Assembly: GCA_003254925.1 (NCBI GenBank)
Contig: QANZ01046495.1
Location: 7,885 to 71,884, forward strand
From: Chamaecrista fasciculata
Taxonomy: Eukaryota; Streptophyta; Magnoliopsida; Fabales; Fabaceae
DNA length: 64,000 nt
Direction of reading: 5' to 3'
Within the stretch, counting starts at the first letter, position 1. Each line of letters starts with the position of its first letter. The notes beneath the pieces were generated by a model. That model was not told the DNA's origin. It saw nothing but the letters and a program-made list of their open reading frames with translations, and searched no databases. Positions 47,575 through 59,600 of the stretch are shown in pieces. Both the position numbers and the translations under genes were made by a program.

Positions 47575-48967
47575 AAAAATAACAACAAAAACTAGATGCA
47601 ATTATATTTTGAACTCGTGATAGAACAAATCTGAAAGTTTGATATAATTAAAACAAAACAAAAAATAATTTTAAGAATAAAATGAAATTCATTCTATAAC
47701 TTAAGGACTAAAATAATTATTTGACAAAAAAATATGAGGATGTCTGGATCTTGTGAAAAGTGAAAACGTACATAATAATAGTAGTTTCTTAGTCAATTAT
47801 CAAGTATATTTATAATGTATAATACTGGTTTTACACGTAGGGATATTTTTTAAAATTTTAAAGTTACAATTGGAGAGACCAATAATTTAAATATCTCAAA
47901 GCTGCATGTGTAATGTGTGTGTGTGTGTATTGGCCAGCTTGTAAACAATTAACTTTTATCTAACTTGTTTAAAATATTGATCTTATTTATAGATTGTAGT
48001 TTATTGGTAATGCAGATTAAACACGTGAGAATAATAATTTGGGAATAATAGCATATATTTGTGTATCAAATTAAGCAGTTTTTTTTATCAAAACAAAAAT
48101 TAAGTAATCTATGATAATAAGAGTGTGAATAAGGCTTTATGTAAAAGAATTTTATGTTATAAACATTAAATTATATTACATTGTGACCGACATTAAATTA
48201 TATTACATTTTTTTATATTTATGTTTTTTTTCGTCATCCAAATAGTATAAAGTTACTTAACTCTTTTTACTATTTCTTTTTTTTCATCCAAAACACTTAT
48301 CACACATATATAATAATATAGATATAAGTCAAACTTTGATTAGATGAACCTCATAATAAATATATAAAAAAAATACTCTTTTTTTAAAAAATAAAATGAA
48401 TATAAAGCAAAAATTAAAGAGGATCCCTTACATTTTCACCTAATATTATTTTTGAAGTGATTTAATCTAGAATTAGTGTCTCATTTTTTCAAAACAGAAT
48501 GTTTAACTTATTTTTAAGTTTCAAGGATATAAACTTTTTAAATATAGTTTCTTTTTTTTGAAAAATTAAATATAAATATACATCTTAATTATCATTGAAA
48601 ACATTATATATCAATTAAAATCAACGTTCGAAAAATTTATCATTACCAGTTTTTTTTTTCAAAATCATTACAAGTTATTTGACATTTGAGAGAAGAGACA
48701 ATCTACAGAAAAAATATTATTTGGACAAGTCAATTCTTATCCATCAAATATTCGTTTATCATATTAAAATTCATAAAAATCTCAATATTAAAAAAAATCA
48801 ATAAAAAAATTGAGTAATCCCAACAATCATCTTTTTTATATAAAACCCTTAAAAAAAGGAAAAAAAAAACAAAAGAAATTGTAAATATTATTAAATTACT
48901 AATAATGTGAGCAAGACATTTATCTTTTCAAAATATTGTTTCATATAATTGATTTTTCAGGTATAAT

Positions 48968-49444
48968 TATTGTTTATAAAATCGGATCGAATTAATTGAA
49001 CCAGAAATCGGTCAAGGTTTGGTTCGAATCACTTACAAAACGCCTTAATCCAAGAATCGATTGAATTGTTCTATTTGAATTTTTTTATTTATCATTTTTA
49101 TATTTATGATTCAAATGTTAGAGAACGTTGATTATTATAACTTAAATTTGGTAGAAAAAATTATTATAAAATGTTACTTAGTGACACTAATATTAATGAA
49201 TATTGTAAAAATTGACTATATTTATATTAATTCACGTTAATTTATAAAATTTGCATTTTATATGTCAATGTTATAATTATATTTTATAACTTAATTCTAA
49301 CTATTTGAATTAGAATTTAATCATATTTAAGTTTTTATATTATTTATAATTTATTTATTTATCACCGGTTCAATCTTGGTTGGACCCTAATTGAATCATT
49401 AAATCTAGAACTATTATCTCAATCGGTCCAATTTTTAAACCTTG
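48968..49444. mobile_element. Non-autonomous hAT-like element, copy A
   Basis: The left end TATTGTTTATAAAATCGG and the right end CCAATTTTTAAACCTTG are variants of the CAAGGTTTTTAAAACCGG inverted end seen in copies B and C. Flanks GGTATAAT (48960-48967) and TGTATAAT (49445-49452) match at 7 of 8. Typical inner words are ACCGGTTCAATC and GGTTGGACC. 477 bp, no coding capacity. Confidence 0.75.
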
Positions 49445-49660
49445 TGTATAATCCAAACACAATCAAGTAAGCATTGAACTTAAAAATAAAACAAGTCTCA
49501 ATCTGTGTAATGGTCTTAGTAAGTCCTCCTAATAATATCGAACATAGGAATCAAATCTAAATCCGCAATTTGCAAATCACTGCCCCTTGTTGGTATCTCA
49601 AACTACAACTTTGAAATAAAGATAAATAATCAATAATCAATTTCAATCTTGGACATTTTA

Positions 49661-50035
49661 GGGCATGTTTGGGGATTCCAAAATGTCATCGAATCTCATC
49701 CAAGTAGATGAGATGAGATGATGATGAGATTAGATGAGATGAAAATGATGGATTGATGTTTGGATGATTTGAGAGAAAATGATGTTAAATAGGGTGTAAA
49801 ATTATATAAAAATGGTATGTAATGATTGTGGTCGGTTGGAATAGGTTTATAGATTTTTTTTAATTTGTATAGGGGTAGAAATGATAAGAAATTACGATAT
49901 GAGATGTAGATAATGAGATGAAATGATAGGTGTTTGGGTGTGGTTTGATTGAGATGAGATGATATTGGAAAGCGTGAGGATGAGATATTTTTGGATGAAG
50001 AGTTTAGGGTCCATCTCATTGGATGAGATGATAGA
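49661..50035. repeat. GATGAGATGA-rich MITE-like element
   Basis: Starts GGGCATGTTTGGGGATT after TTA and is full of GATGAGATGA and its inverse, like the elements ending at 323 and starting at 15763. The right end is uncertain. The minus-strand frame here only reads the repeat. Confidence 0.5.
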
Positions 50036-50735
50036 CTAAAATAAAAATAACAATAAAATTATTTTAAGAATACAATTTGGTCCATAAATTTGTATTGATT
50101 CAATAATTAGTCCTTAAGATGTGTAAATTATAACTCGGGGCCCATAGAAAATCGCAACCATCAATAATCGGGTTTATTCATGAAATTCAATGACCAAAAA
50201 GTAACAAACAATAGTTTGGGGACCAGAATGCAAATAACATGGAAATAGTTTTAACTAATCTCATAGTTTGATAAACAAAACAGAATGAGAAATTGTTTTA
50301 ACTCTTTTCAATTTTTTCAAAAAACTTCGTCAGATATATTTAAAAAAAAAAGAGGGATTGAATTGATGTTTAGACTCAAATATAACGAATATTTTGATGA
50401 CCAAAATGAACTTATCACATAGTTTGAAGACTAGACTGCCAACAAATGTGAATATAAAACTTTTCCATTTTTTTCACTTTTTTTTTTTCAAATATGTTAT
50501 AACAAGTTTAGAAGAAGATTGTATCTTAACAAAAAATATTTTGAATTCAATTATATATTTTAATAAAATAAATAAAAGAACATTGGGACAAAAAAACAAC
50601 ACTACACAATTTTTCATTCCATTTTTTTAAAAAATATAACAATAGGACTGGAAAAAGATTGTACCTTAAACAAATTTTTTTACATAACAGAGGGGAAAAA
50701 CAAACAAACAACTAACCAAACGAAAAAAAAACAAA

Positions 50736-51086
50736 CTAAACAGGAACCAATCTGGGCAAAGCAACTCCAGTAAAGTCATCCTGAAAAAAAGAGGTACAAA
50801 AAGATGGAGGGGTCTCAAGAATGGTCAACTGAGAAGTCGAGCTCAGAGCATAGTTGGCAATGGAATCAGCAGTTCGGTTACCCTCACGATGCGTGTGCGT
50901 CAAGCGGACATTCCAATTCCTTCCCTGTAAATTCCTGATTCTGTTCACAATATTATAAAAGGGATGAGTGATGACACAGCCACCCATAATCAAATTAACA
51001 GCCACCATGGAGTCATTTTCCATCCACAAATGATGCACTCCCATGTCCCAAGCCACACACAAGCCCATGAAGATACCCCAATTCAA
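50736..51086 (-). pseudogene. LINE-type RNase H domain remnant
   Basis: A minus-strand frame of about 116 codons resembles the C-terminal RNase H (RVT_3) domain found in plant non-LTR retrotransposons. It has a WMENDSMVAVNLI stretch with an acidic residue and HREGNRTADSIANYA, the typical histidine and aspartate region. No ATG starts it, and no reverse transcriptase is found upstream. A T-rich tail resembling a LINE 3' end follows. Interpreted as a 5'-truncated LINE insertion. Confidence 0.8.
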
Positions 51087-51649
51087 TTGAAATTTGGATA
51101 GAAAAAGACTTTTTAACTATGATACCAAACTTAGAAATTTGTTCTTTTTTCAAGAAAAAATAAAAAAAGAAAGAAAGGGGAAACTGATATTGTAATGATT
51201 ATTATTAGTTTTTTTTTTCCAAGGGTACGATTTCATCCTTATCCAATTTTTTGTGTATTTTCTAGAACATCCTTATCCAATTCATAATTAATTAGCTTTG
51301 TAGAAAGTCGATGTGAACAAGTACAGTTCAGTGCCCTCGAGATCATCTTCATGTACATGCTATTACAAACCCAAAATTAATTTGTTACATATTAACATTA
51401 TTAGTAGTACTCATAGCTATAGTTAATATCAAAGGTTTACTATTTCTATCTCAACACATAGACTTTAACATCAAAGATTAAAATTAAAATACTTGTAAAA
51501 TATAGATATTGAATTATTGGAAAATTAAATATAAGAATTAAATTGTAACCTTAAATTATGTATGAAGTCTAAATGGTTACTTTTCTCGAAATAGTATTAT
51601 CATCTAACTTTGAAAATGTGTTTATTTGAACTCAAAATGGAAACTTCAA

Positions 51650-51905
51650 CTATTTTTTTTTTCCAATTCGGTCATTAAAAGATAGTCGAAGCTATTTTAG
51701 TCTCTCAAAATTTAAAATATATAATTTTTTTCAAATATTAAAATAATGTACATATTTATCATTTTTTATAAATTAGAAAGTATATTATTTTATTTTTTAA
51801 TAATTACAAATAAACTATTTAAATCTTTTAAAGATTAAATTATATATTCTAACTTTTAAGAACTAAATTATTATTTCAATAATCTTTTGAGAAATAAGAT
51901 AGTAA
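51650..51905. repeat. Decayed foldback repeat
   Basis: Words like 'CCAATTCGGTCATTAAAAGAT' and an inverted 'ATCTTTTGAGAAATAAGATAG' at the ends resemble the 9268 and 16288 family. Non-coding. Confidence 0.45.
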
Positions 51906-52514
51906 TTTAAAGAGAGAGTTGATTTTAATATTGGTAAAAGTGTTCTTAATATCCAAACTTTATCTTGATATTTTGTCGTATGAAGACTTGCTTTTGCTAT
52001 GGCTCCAACGAGTTCTCTTAACCGAGTCACTGTCTATGAGTTGTCGGTTCATTCTTCAAAGTTTTTTTAGTCACTTATATCTTATTTTTTTTATCAATTA
52101 TACTCTCAATTTAAAAGTACAATTGACTAAAATATAAAATATTGAGAGTACAATTAATTAAAATATAAAATATTAAAAGTACAATTGAAATTGACCTCAT
52201 ACTTTGAGAATACCAAAATATTTTAATTTTAATATTTTTAAATTTTAATTTAAAGCCAATTTATTTGTTTTCATATTTAAAATTTAAATAGGGTAGAATG
52301 GTGAAGTTTATTATTAACATGGAGTTAATCTAAATATAAGCCATTTAAATAAAATATCAAATTCAAAATTTTGTAAGTACAATTGCTTTTCTTAAACATG
52401 CTTTCATCAGAACTAAATATACACAGGTTAAAGTTGAATTAGTGGGATGAAAGTTTCAATAATCAAACAGACATAAAAAAGTTATATCTAATAATACTCC
52501 AAACAAATTATCTA

Positions 52515-52803
52515 TAATAAAAGGTAAACTGAATTAATAATTTAATTTTTAAAAGATTATTGAGTAGATATCTCATTTCTTGAAATACTAAAAGTCTAAA
52601 ATGAACAATTTAATGTATATAATAATCAAATAATATACTCATTATAGAATAAACAAGTATATCATTTAACTTTTTTACTTTAATTCATTTAAAGGTTAAA
52701 TTATCTGTTTTTTACTAAAAAAATAAATGAATTATTGTATTTTTTTATAAAATAAATGGTCAACTCAATAATTCTTTAAAAACTGAATTATTAATTAACT
52801 TTA
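52515..52803. repeat. Decayed foldback repeat
   Basis: The left GAATTAATAATTTAATTTTT and right AAACTGAATTATTAATTAAC are inverted, with an inner pair ATTATTGAG/CTCAATAAT. Same family as 16288-16557. About 900 bases upstream of the MADS gene. Confidence 0.5.
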
Positions 52804-53471
52804 AAAATTATTATTAGAAAGAGAAAATAGTTAAGAAATTATATTAGTAATAAATTTTGAATTAATTATCCACTTGATGCTCCAACGCGTGTAACTATAA
52901 ACAAGGGTTGAAGCTAAAAATCTGTGTATGTCTGAGAAGCCTGCGCTTTACTTTTTTGCTTCGCCATGGAAGCAATAACCAGCTTGTCGAAACGAAACAA
53001 GTGTCACATCTTCTCTGAGGATAAGACTGGGTGGGATTAATGCATATACATCAGTATCAGAATTATCAGAATATGCATAAAAACAACATATAATTTCACT
53101 AGCCCCACCACATGAGGGAAAAAAAGCTCTAGAATATTTCAGAAGCTGCGAAAAAGGTAATCTCCCCTAATTACCCTAAATTCTCAATTCTCAATATTAC
53201 CTCATATCTACACATTAATGCATTCTTCATGGTCCATGGATTCTTTTGTTTTGTTAATTTTAGCTACCAGCGAGCCCTATCTTTCGTCCTTATTCACGAT
53301 GATTCTTTCCGTTTTCTTTCCTGTTTATAGTTTGAGTCTTTTCCCTTTTCTTCCTTCTACTTTTAGGGTTCGCTCTTCACCGACTTACGCTATCATCTCC
53401 TACTACTGCTAAACGCACACATCTCGAAATTCTCATCTCATCTAGAGTATTCTCGATTAACTTCTACAATT

Positions 53472-53491
53472 CCATATATATATATATATAC
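53472..53491. repeat. (TA)n microsatellite upstream of the MADS gene
   Basis: About eight TA units, roughly 210 bases before the ATG, in the promoter or leader. Confidence 0.8.
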
Positions 53492-53698
53492 AACATATAT
53501 GTACACATAATATGCTTCAATTTGGTGATAAAAAAACCCCAGCTGATTGAACTATATTGGATCTGATGATGATTAGAATTTTACACATGCCTTAATTATG
53601 TGTTGAGATATTTGATTCAACATTGATTGATTTCGAACACTACCAGTTGCAGTGTTTTGTTAATTTGTGTGTTGTTTTGTTGAATGAAAGGGAAAACT

Positions 53699-56600
53699 AT
53701 GACGAGGCAGAAGATAGAGATAAAGAAAATAGAAAATGTAGCAGCGAGGCAGGTGACATTTTCAAAGAGGAAGAAGGGGCTGGTTAAGAAGGCACATGAA
53801 CTTACTACTCTGTGTGATGCTGAGATTGCTCTTATTGTTTTCTCTAGCACTGGCAAGCTCTCTCAATATGCTAGCTCAAGGTCTCAATCTCTCCTAATTC
53901 TCTCAAATTTCTCTCATTCCACTTCAATATCTATGAATGTATGATTCTTCATCCTGCTAGATTGATTGATTAGTGATTACCCTGCCATATGTATGTTACA
54001 TGATTGCACATGACTATATATATATGATCGTTTTCCAGAGAATCTCAGTGTTTCTGTTTTCAATGATTAACAGTAAGTGCGTCTGGGTTTTAGTAGTATA
54101 GTTCTTGTTGTAATTAGATTGTAAGGAATTGTTATGAAATGATTTCGGAGTCCTATCTATTTTTAAGTAATCTCCAGAAATATAGGAAGTGTTGCTTAGA
54201 CGCACAACTTCAGTTATGTCGGCAATATGGTTATGCCAAGCTGCCAACTGAAAGTCGGTGTATGGTCTTGGTATACTATATAATTTATTTATCCTTCCAA
54301 GTATATGTATATATTATGGTTTTATTAGGCTAGCTAAACATGTATGTAAAATAATTGTTTTGAAAATTATTGCTTCTGATCAGTTACTTACTTATAAATG
54401 CTAACTTGCAAAATAACTAGCTATATGTAGCGGTATGGTTATGCCAGACTGAAAGTCGGTGTATGTTTTAATATAATATATAATTTATCCTTCTAGGTAG
54501 ATATATATCATGATTTTATTTGGCTATATTATATACACACATATACAAAACTCTATATATCTTATATTATATGGCTTCACCCCTTTTTGGTCGTCCACAT
54601 TTTAAAATTATAGTACAAAATTAATAATAAGAGGAAAATTATTATTTGATCCCTTCTTTTTTATTGAGTTAACGATTTAGTCTCTCATTTATTTTACATA
54701 CATATTTACGTGCCTATTAGGACACGCAAAACCTCTAGTATATGTTAATGTTTTGAATATTATTACTTCTTGTATGTTAACTAGCAAAATATTATATGTG
54801 GAGGCATGGTTATGCTAGACTGGAAGTCGGCATGTGTTTTTATATCATTGTTTTATTTGGCTAGCTAAACACGTACAAAAGCCTATATGTTAATGTTTTG
54901 AAAATTTTGGTCAAAACCCAAAAAAAGGAATTGTTTGAAAAATTATTGCTTCTATTATAATCAATTATTTATATACGTTCTACAAAAAAAAATATTTATA
55001 TACGTTAACCTGCAAAATAACTATATGTGGCAGCATGGATATACCAGACTAAAGGTCGGTGTATTCGGTGTATTTTTTTCAACTAATCTTATATTATATG
55101 GCTCCACCTCTTTGGTCGTCCATATTTTAAAACTATAGTACAAAATTAATAATAAGAGGAAAATTATTATTTGATCCCTTCTTTTTTACTGAGTTAACGA
55201 TTTAGTCCCTCATTTATTTTACATCTTATATTATATGGCTCCACCTTTTTCTGGTCGTCCATATTTTAAAACTATAGTACAAAATTAATAATAAGAGGAA
55301 AATTATTATTTGATCCCTTCTTTTTTACTGAGTTAACGATTTAGTCCCTCATTTATTTTACATNTGAAAATACAACATATATTTATATATATAAATAATT
55401 ATATATTTATAAATTTTGATGAAAATTTTAAAAATTAAAATATTTATTCGTAATACGTGTTATATGTGTCGTTATTTTTTATTGTTTGTTATGTTAAAGT
55501 TATAAAAAATTAATTTTATATTTTAAAATTTATAATATGTATCGTACAAATGACACATCCTCAAAATGAAGTATTTATGCTTTATAGATTAAATACATTC
55601 GTTCATTATCAAACATAATAGACAAATATCACATTTTAACTAGCACTTTGTTGTAAATAAAATTTTGAATTATAAAACTTACAAATATTTTTTCCAATCA
55701 TAGTTAAGTTGTAAATACCCTTTTAAACTATAAAATCTAGTAAATAGTCCCATAAACCAATAATAATCTTGTGTTTAACTAGTTTAACATCTCATTTAAT
55801 TTTCATTTGATTTTTATAACATCTTTAAATTAGTTTCTTTTTTTTATAACTTTTTAGTAGAAGATGAAGGATTTCACGTCATATTTCTCCATCCCCCTCT
55901 CTTTTATATATGCTTATTTAATTTTATTTTCTTTGATTAACATCCTTCATTTTCTACTAAAAAGTTATAAAAAAGAAACTAATTTAAAGATGTTAAATTT
56001 TAAAAGATTGTGGAACATTCAACGGTGATTTCATAAATTTGATAATTGAAGTGGATATTTGCGAGTACACTGTAATATTGACTAAAATATATATTTCTAC
56101 ATAAAAATTCCCTAGTCTCAAAACACCCTTTAGGAATATATATTTGTAATTTTTTAGGCTTGGGAATTTTTATGTACCAAGGTTTTAAAAATTGGACTGG
56201 ACATTATTCAACCGATTGAGATAGTAGTTCAAGGTTCAATGGTTTAATTGGGGTCTAACCGGAGTCGAACTGGTGACAAATAAATAAATAAATTAAAAAT
56301 CTAAAAATGATAAAATTCTAATTCTAATAGTATGAATATAGTCAATTTTCATAATATTCATCAAGTGACATTTTATGATCACTTTCGCTATTAAATTTTG
56401 GTTTATAATTAACATTCGCTAACATTTGACCAATAATTATAAAAAAAAAAGGACAAAAAAATCAAAAAAAGAAAAAATAAAGTAAAAAACACACTAGAAC
56501 GGTTCAATCGGTTCACCACCGTATCGAATCAACTTATTGGCCTTATGCTTTATTTCACTCTAGAGGATGAAAACAGAGATCTGTATTTGTTTCTAAATTC

Positions 56601-59600
56601 TCCGGGCAGATGGATAGTGCCCGGAATAGCTCTTTATGATACTATGTGATTTGTGAAACCAGCTGCAGAGATAGTATGTATAGGATGTCTAGGGCGGTTC
56701 TTGACCGGTTCACCTTGTTCTCTGTTTGGTCGATTCTTGGGGTGACTCGGACCGGCCTAGTGCCCGGTTCACGGTTGAACCGATCGGTCCGATCAGGTTT
56801 GGACATCCATGTTATGTACTGATGAGGGTTTGTAAACTTTTCGTACATAAATTATAAATAGTGAAGTTGTCCCAGTGCGACCATAAAGTAAGTCATAAGG
56901 CATCGAATCACGTTAAATTTTTAGTGTATGTTTCTTTTTTTCTTCTTCTTTTATTTGTTCTATGGGTTGCACTTTCGCTCAACAAGTTGTATCAAAGGGA
57001 TGGTTTCAGCCTAGGGAGGAAGAAGGAAGAGCGAGGAGCAAGAGGATTGCCTTTTGTGGTGGGTTAGCCCGTCAACAACAGAAGAAGGTTCCAGTACCAT
57101 GTCAAGAAAAGTTGGCTCTGCCTAATGTTAGATTTTAATTCCAATTTTGAAGTTAATTTTCAAGAATTTGGATTGGTTGTCTAATGGATTATATTGTTTG
57201 TGGTACTGGTTGTTGGTTGTCTGTTGGTATAGTGACGACTTTGAAATTTGAAGTTCCGTTATTTGATGGGAGAACGGACTTCATGTTGTGACAATGCACG
57301 ATTCAAGACTATTTGGTTCAGTAGAGTCTTGAACCTGCATTGCATGATGAGAAGCCAAACGGAATGAAAGATGGAGAGTGGAGTACAATTAAGAAGAGAA
57401 GGCTATTAGCACAATTCGGTTGTCAATAGCACCACAAATTAAAGTGACTGTGTTGAAGGAGGCGTCCTCGAATAGATTGTGGGGCACGTTGAAGATCAAG
57501 TTTGTGTCATAAACACTCATCAACTGATTGATGATGAAGATGGGGGTAATGTGATTGACTATATTAATAAATTTAATGAGTTGGTATCTAGACTCTTGAG
57601 TGCATGCAGGGGAGACTATTACAGATGAAGAGTAAGCGTTGCTCCTGTTAGTTTTGTTACCAAAATCTTTAAAGCCACTAGTGCAGTCAATGTTGGCAAG
57701 AAAGATTACGTTAAAACTAGATGAGGCGATGACCACATTAAAGGAGAGTCAGAGCATGATGGGTGGTGAAAAGTCTTCCTGGGATAGTTATTTACTAGCG
57801 GTAGAGAATATTGAGAGAGAGGAAGAACAAGGGTGACCAACTTGAGAGAAGTACTGAGCCAAGAGACATAAGCATTATCGAGTGTCATTATTGTGGAAAG
57901 TTAGGACACATGTAGATAAGATGCCTAGACTTCTGGAATGACATGTAGAATCTGAAGGAGACGAGGGGCAAGGCAAAGTTGGCTTCTTATAATCTTCAAG
58001 TGAAGTCAATTTTGGACATGATTTCATGATTGTCACATAGGATGAAGAGAGGTTAACTTTTTTATAGAGTGAGATGATGCGAGACATGATTTACTGAGAA
58101 GTCTCACATCAGGCAAAACTAAAATTAAGAGAGTGAGAGGCTTGTATAAAAAGGAGTGAGGTGTGAACTTTCAAAATATACCTCACATAAATATATCATT
58201 AACTTAATTAAAGGATGTTTTGGGGTTGGAAATTTTTATGTATTGAGGAGGGTTTGTAATTTTTTCGTTCAAAGTAATTAGAGATGGTAAGTTTATGTTA
58301 TGTGATCCATGAGATGATTGGAATGACACCAATCATTACTATAGGATCTTATTCTTAGCCATTGGAGCAATACAAACATTGTATGCAACATGAACATCGA
58401 ATCGAAAGAAGGAGACATTGATAGAACCCTTTGTTGCATACTTGCATTGTATCACTAATGATAATATAAAACAAAATCAATCCTCTTGATGGACACTAGG
58501 AGAGGATGAGATTACAAGGGTAAACCAACACAATAACATAAACATATAGATATATAGCTTTCGAGAGTATCTCTCCCAAACCATTTTCCTAATTTTTCCT
58601 GCCCTGTCCTCACTTTTGAATGACATGACACTGGCTCTTCAAACAATGCTATTTTTGTCCTAATATCAGATTTGCCTCCTTAAACTCAAAAGGTGAGCAA
58701 CATTTGTTTCCATTTATTCAGATTTAGGCATGGTTAGGAAAACCGGACCGGACCGGACCGTGAATCGCTGGCTAGTCCGGTCTGAGTCGCAGAGGAAATC
58801 GGCCATGCAGCGAACCGGAACAAAACCGCTCGAACCGGCGTTGAACCGCCATGAACCGGCAGTTTGAGGGGTTCGGCCGGTTCAGGCGAAACAATTTTTT
58901 TTTTGCTCAGGCGAAACGAAAGAGGAAATGGAGAGTCGGAAAAATCAGAAACGATTACGCCGGCATCGGAGGAGGTTGGATGCGTAGCTTGAAGAAAATG
59001 AAAAAGGGAGAAGGAAATGGAGAGTCAGAAATTAAAAATCAGAAACGATTACGCTGGACGATGAGTAGGGACGGAGTGAATCGGCGTTTCCAAGCTCTCC
59101 ATTTTTTCTTCCGTTTCTGCGAGAGAATACTCCTTGCGGCGGATTCCATGGGGTTGGGTGATTTTAGGGTTTAGTTGTGTTTGTGTGCGGGTGGCTGTTG
59201 TGTTGCACTGTTGCCTACTTGTGCGTTTTTCACTTTTTTGCTTTGGCTTATTTGTGAAGCCCCTTGGTTACAAAAAAAAAAAAAAGAAGTTTATTTCCTT
59301 TTTGTCTTTTATTTTCTTGTTATAGTTTATTTCCTTTTTTATTTTTTATTTGATTGTGATTTATTTTCTAGGTGATTGTTTATTTCCTTTTTAATTTTTA
59401 GGTTGATTGTGATTTATTTCCTTTGTGATTTATTTTCTTATTATGTTTATTTGACTATCATTATGTTATAATCATAGTAATTTATTATTTTTTTAGTATA
59501 TTACTTATTATTATATTATTTATTAATTAATTTATTTATAAACGGTCCGACCCCGGTTGAACCATTGAACCTTGAACCCCTACCTCGACCGGTTCAACAA

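Larger units (their letters stand above)
56130..58330 (+). mobile_element. Ty1/copia-like LTR retrotransposon remnant in MADS intron 1
   Basis: LTR-like sequence occurs at both ends: GGAATTTTTATGTAC... before 56178, resuming at 56812 with TGATGAGGGTTTGTAA, and a second copy at about 58200-58290 (GGAAATTTTTATGTATTGAGGAGGGTTTGTAA). A tRNA-Met-like primer site (TTGTATCAAAGG) lies near 56986. A decayed gag frame follows. Reverse transcriptase and integrase are missing, so it is internally deleted. Confidence 0.75.

Noticed and set aside
58851..59174. 107-codon plus-strand frame
   Set aside because: Inside hAT copy C, made of an internal direct repeat of purine-rich sequence; no recognised domain.
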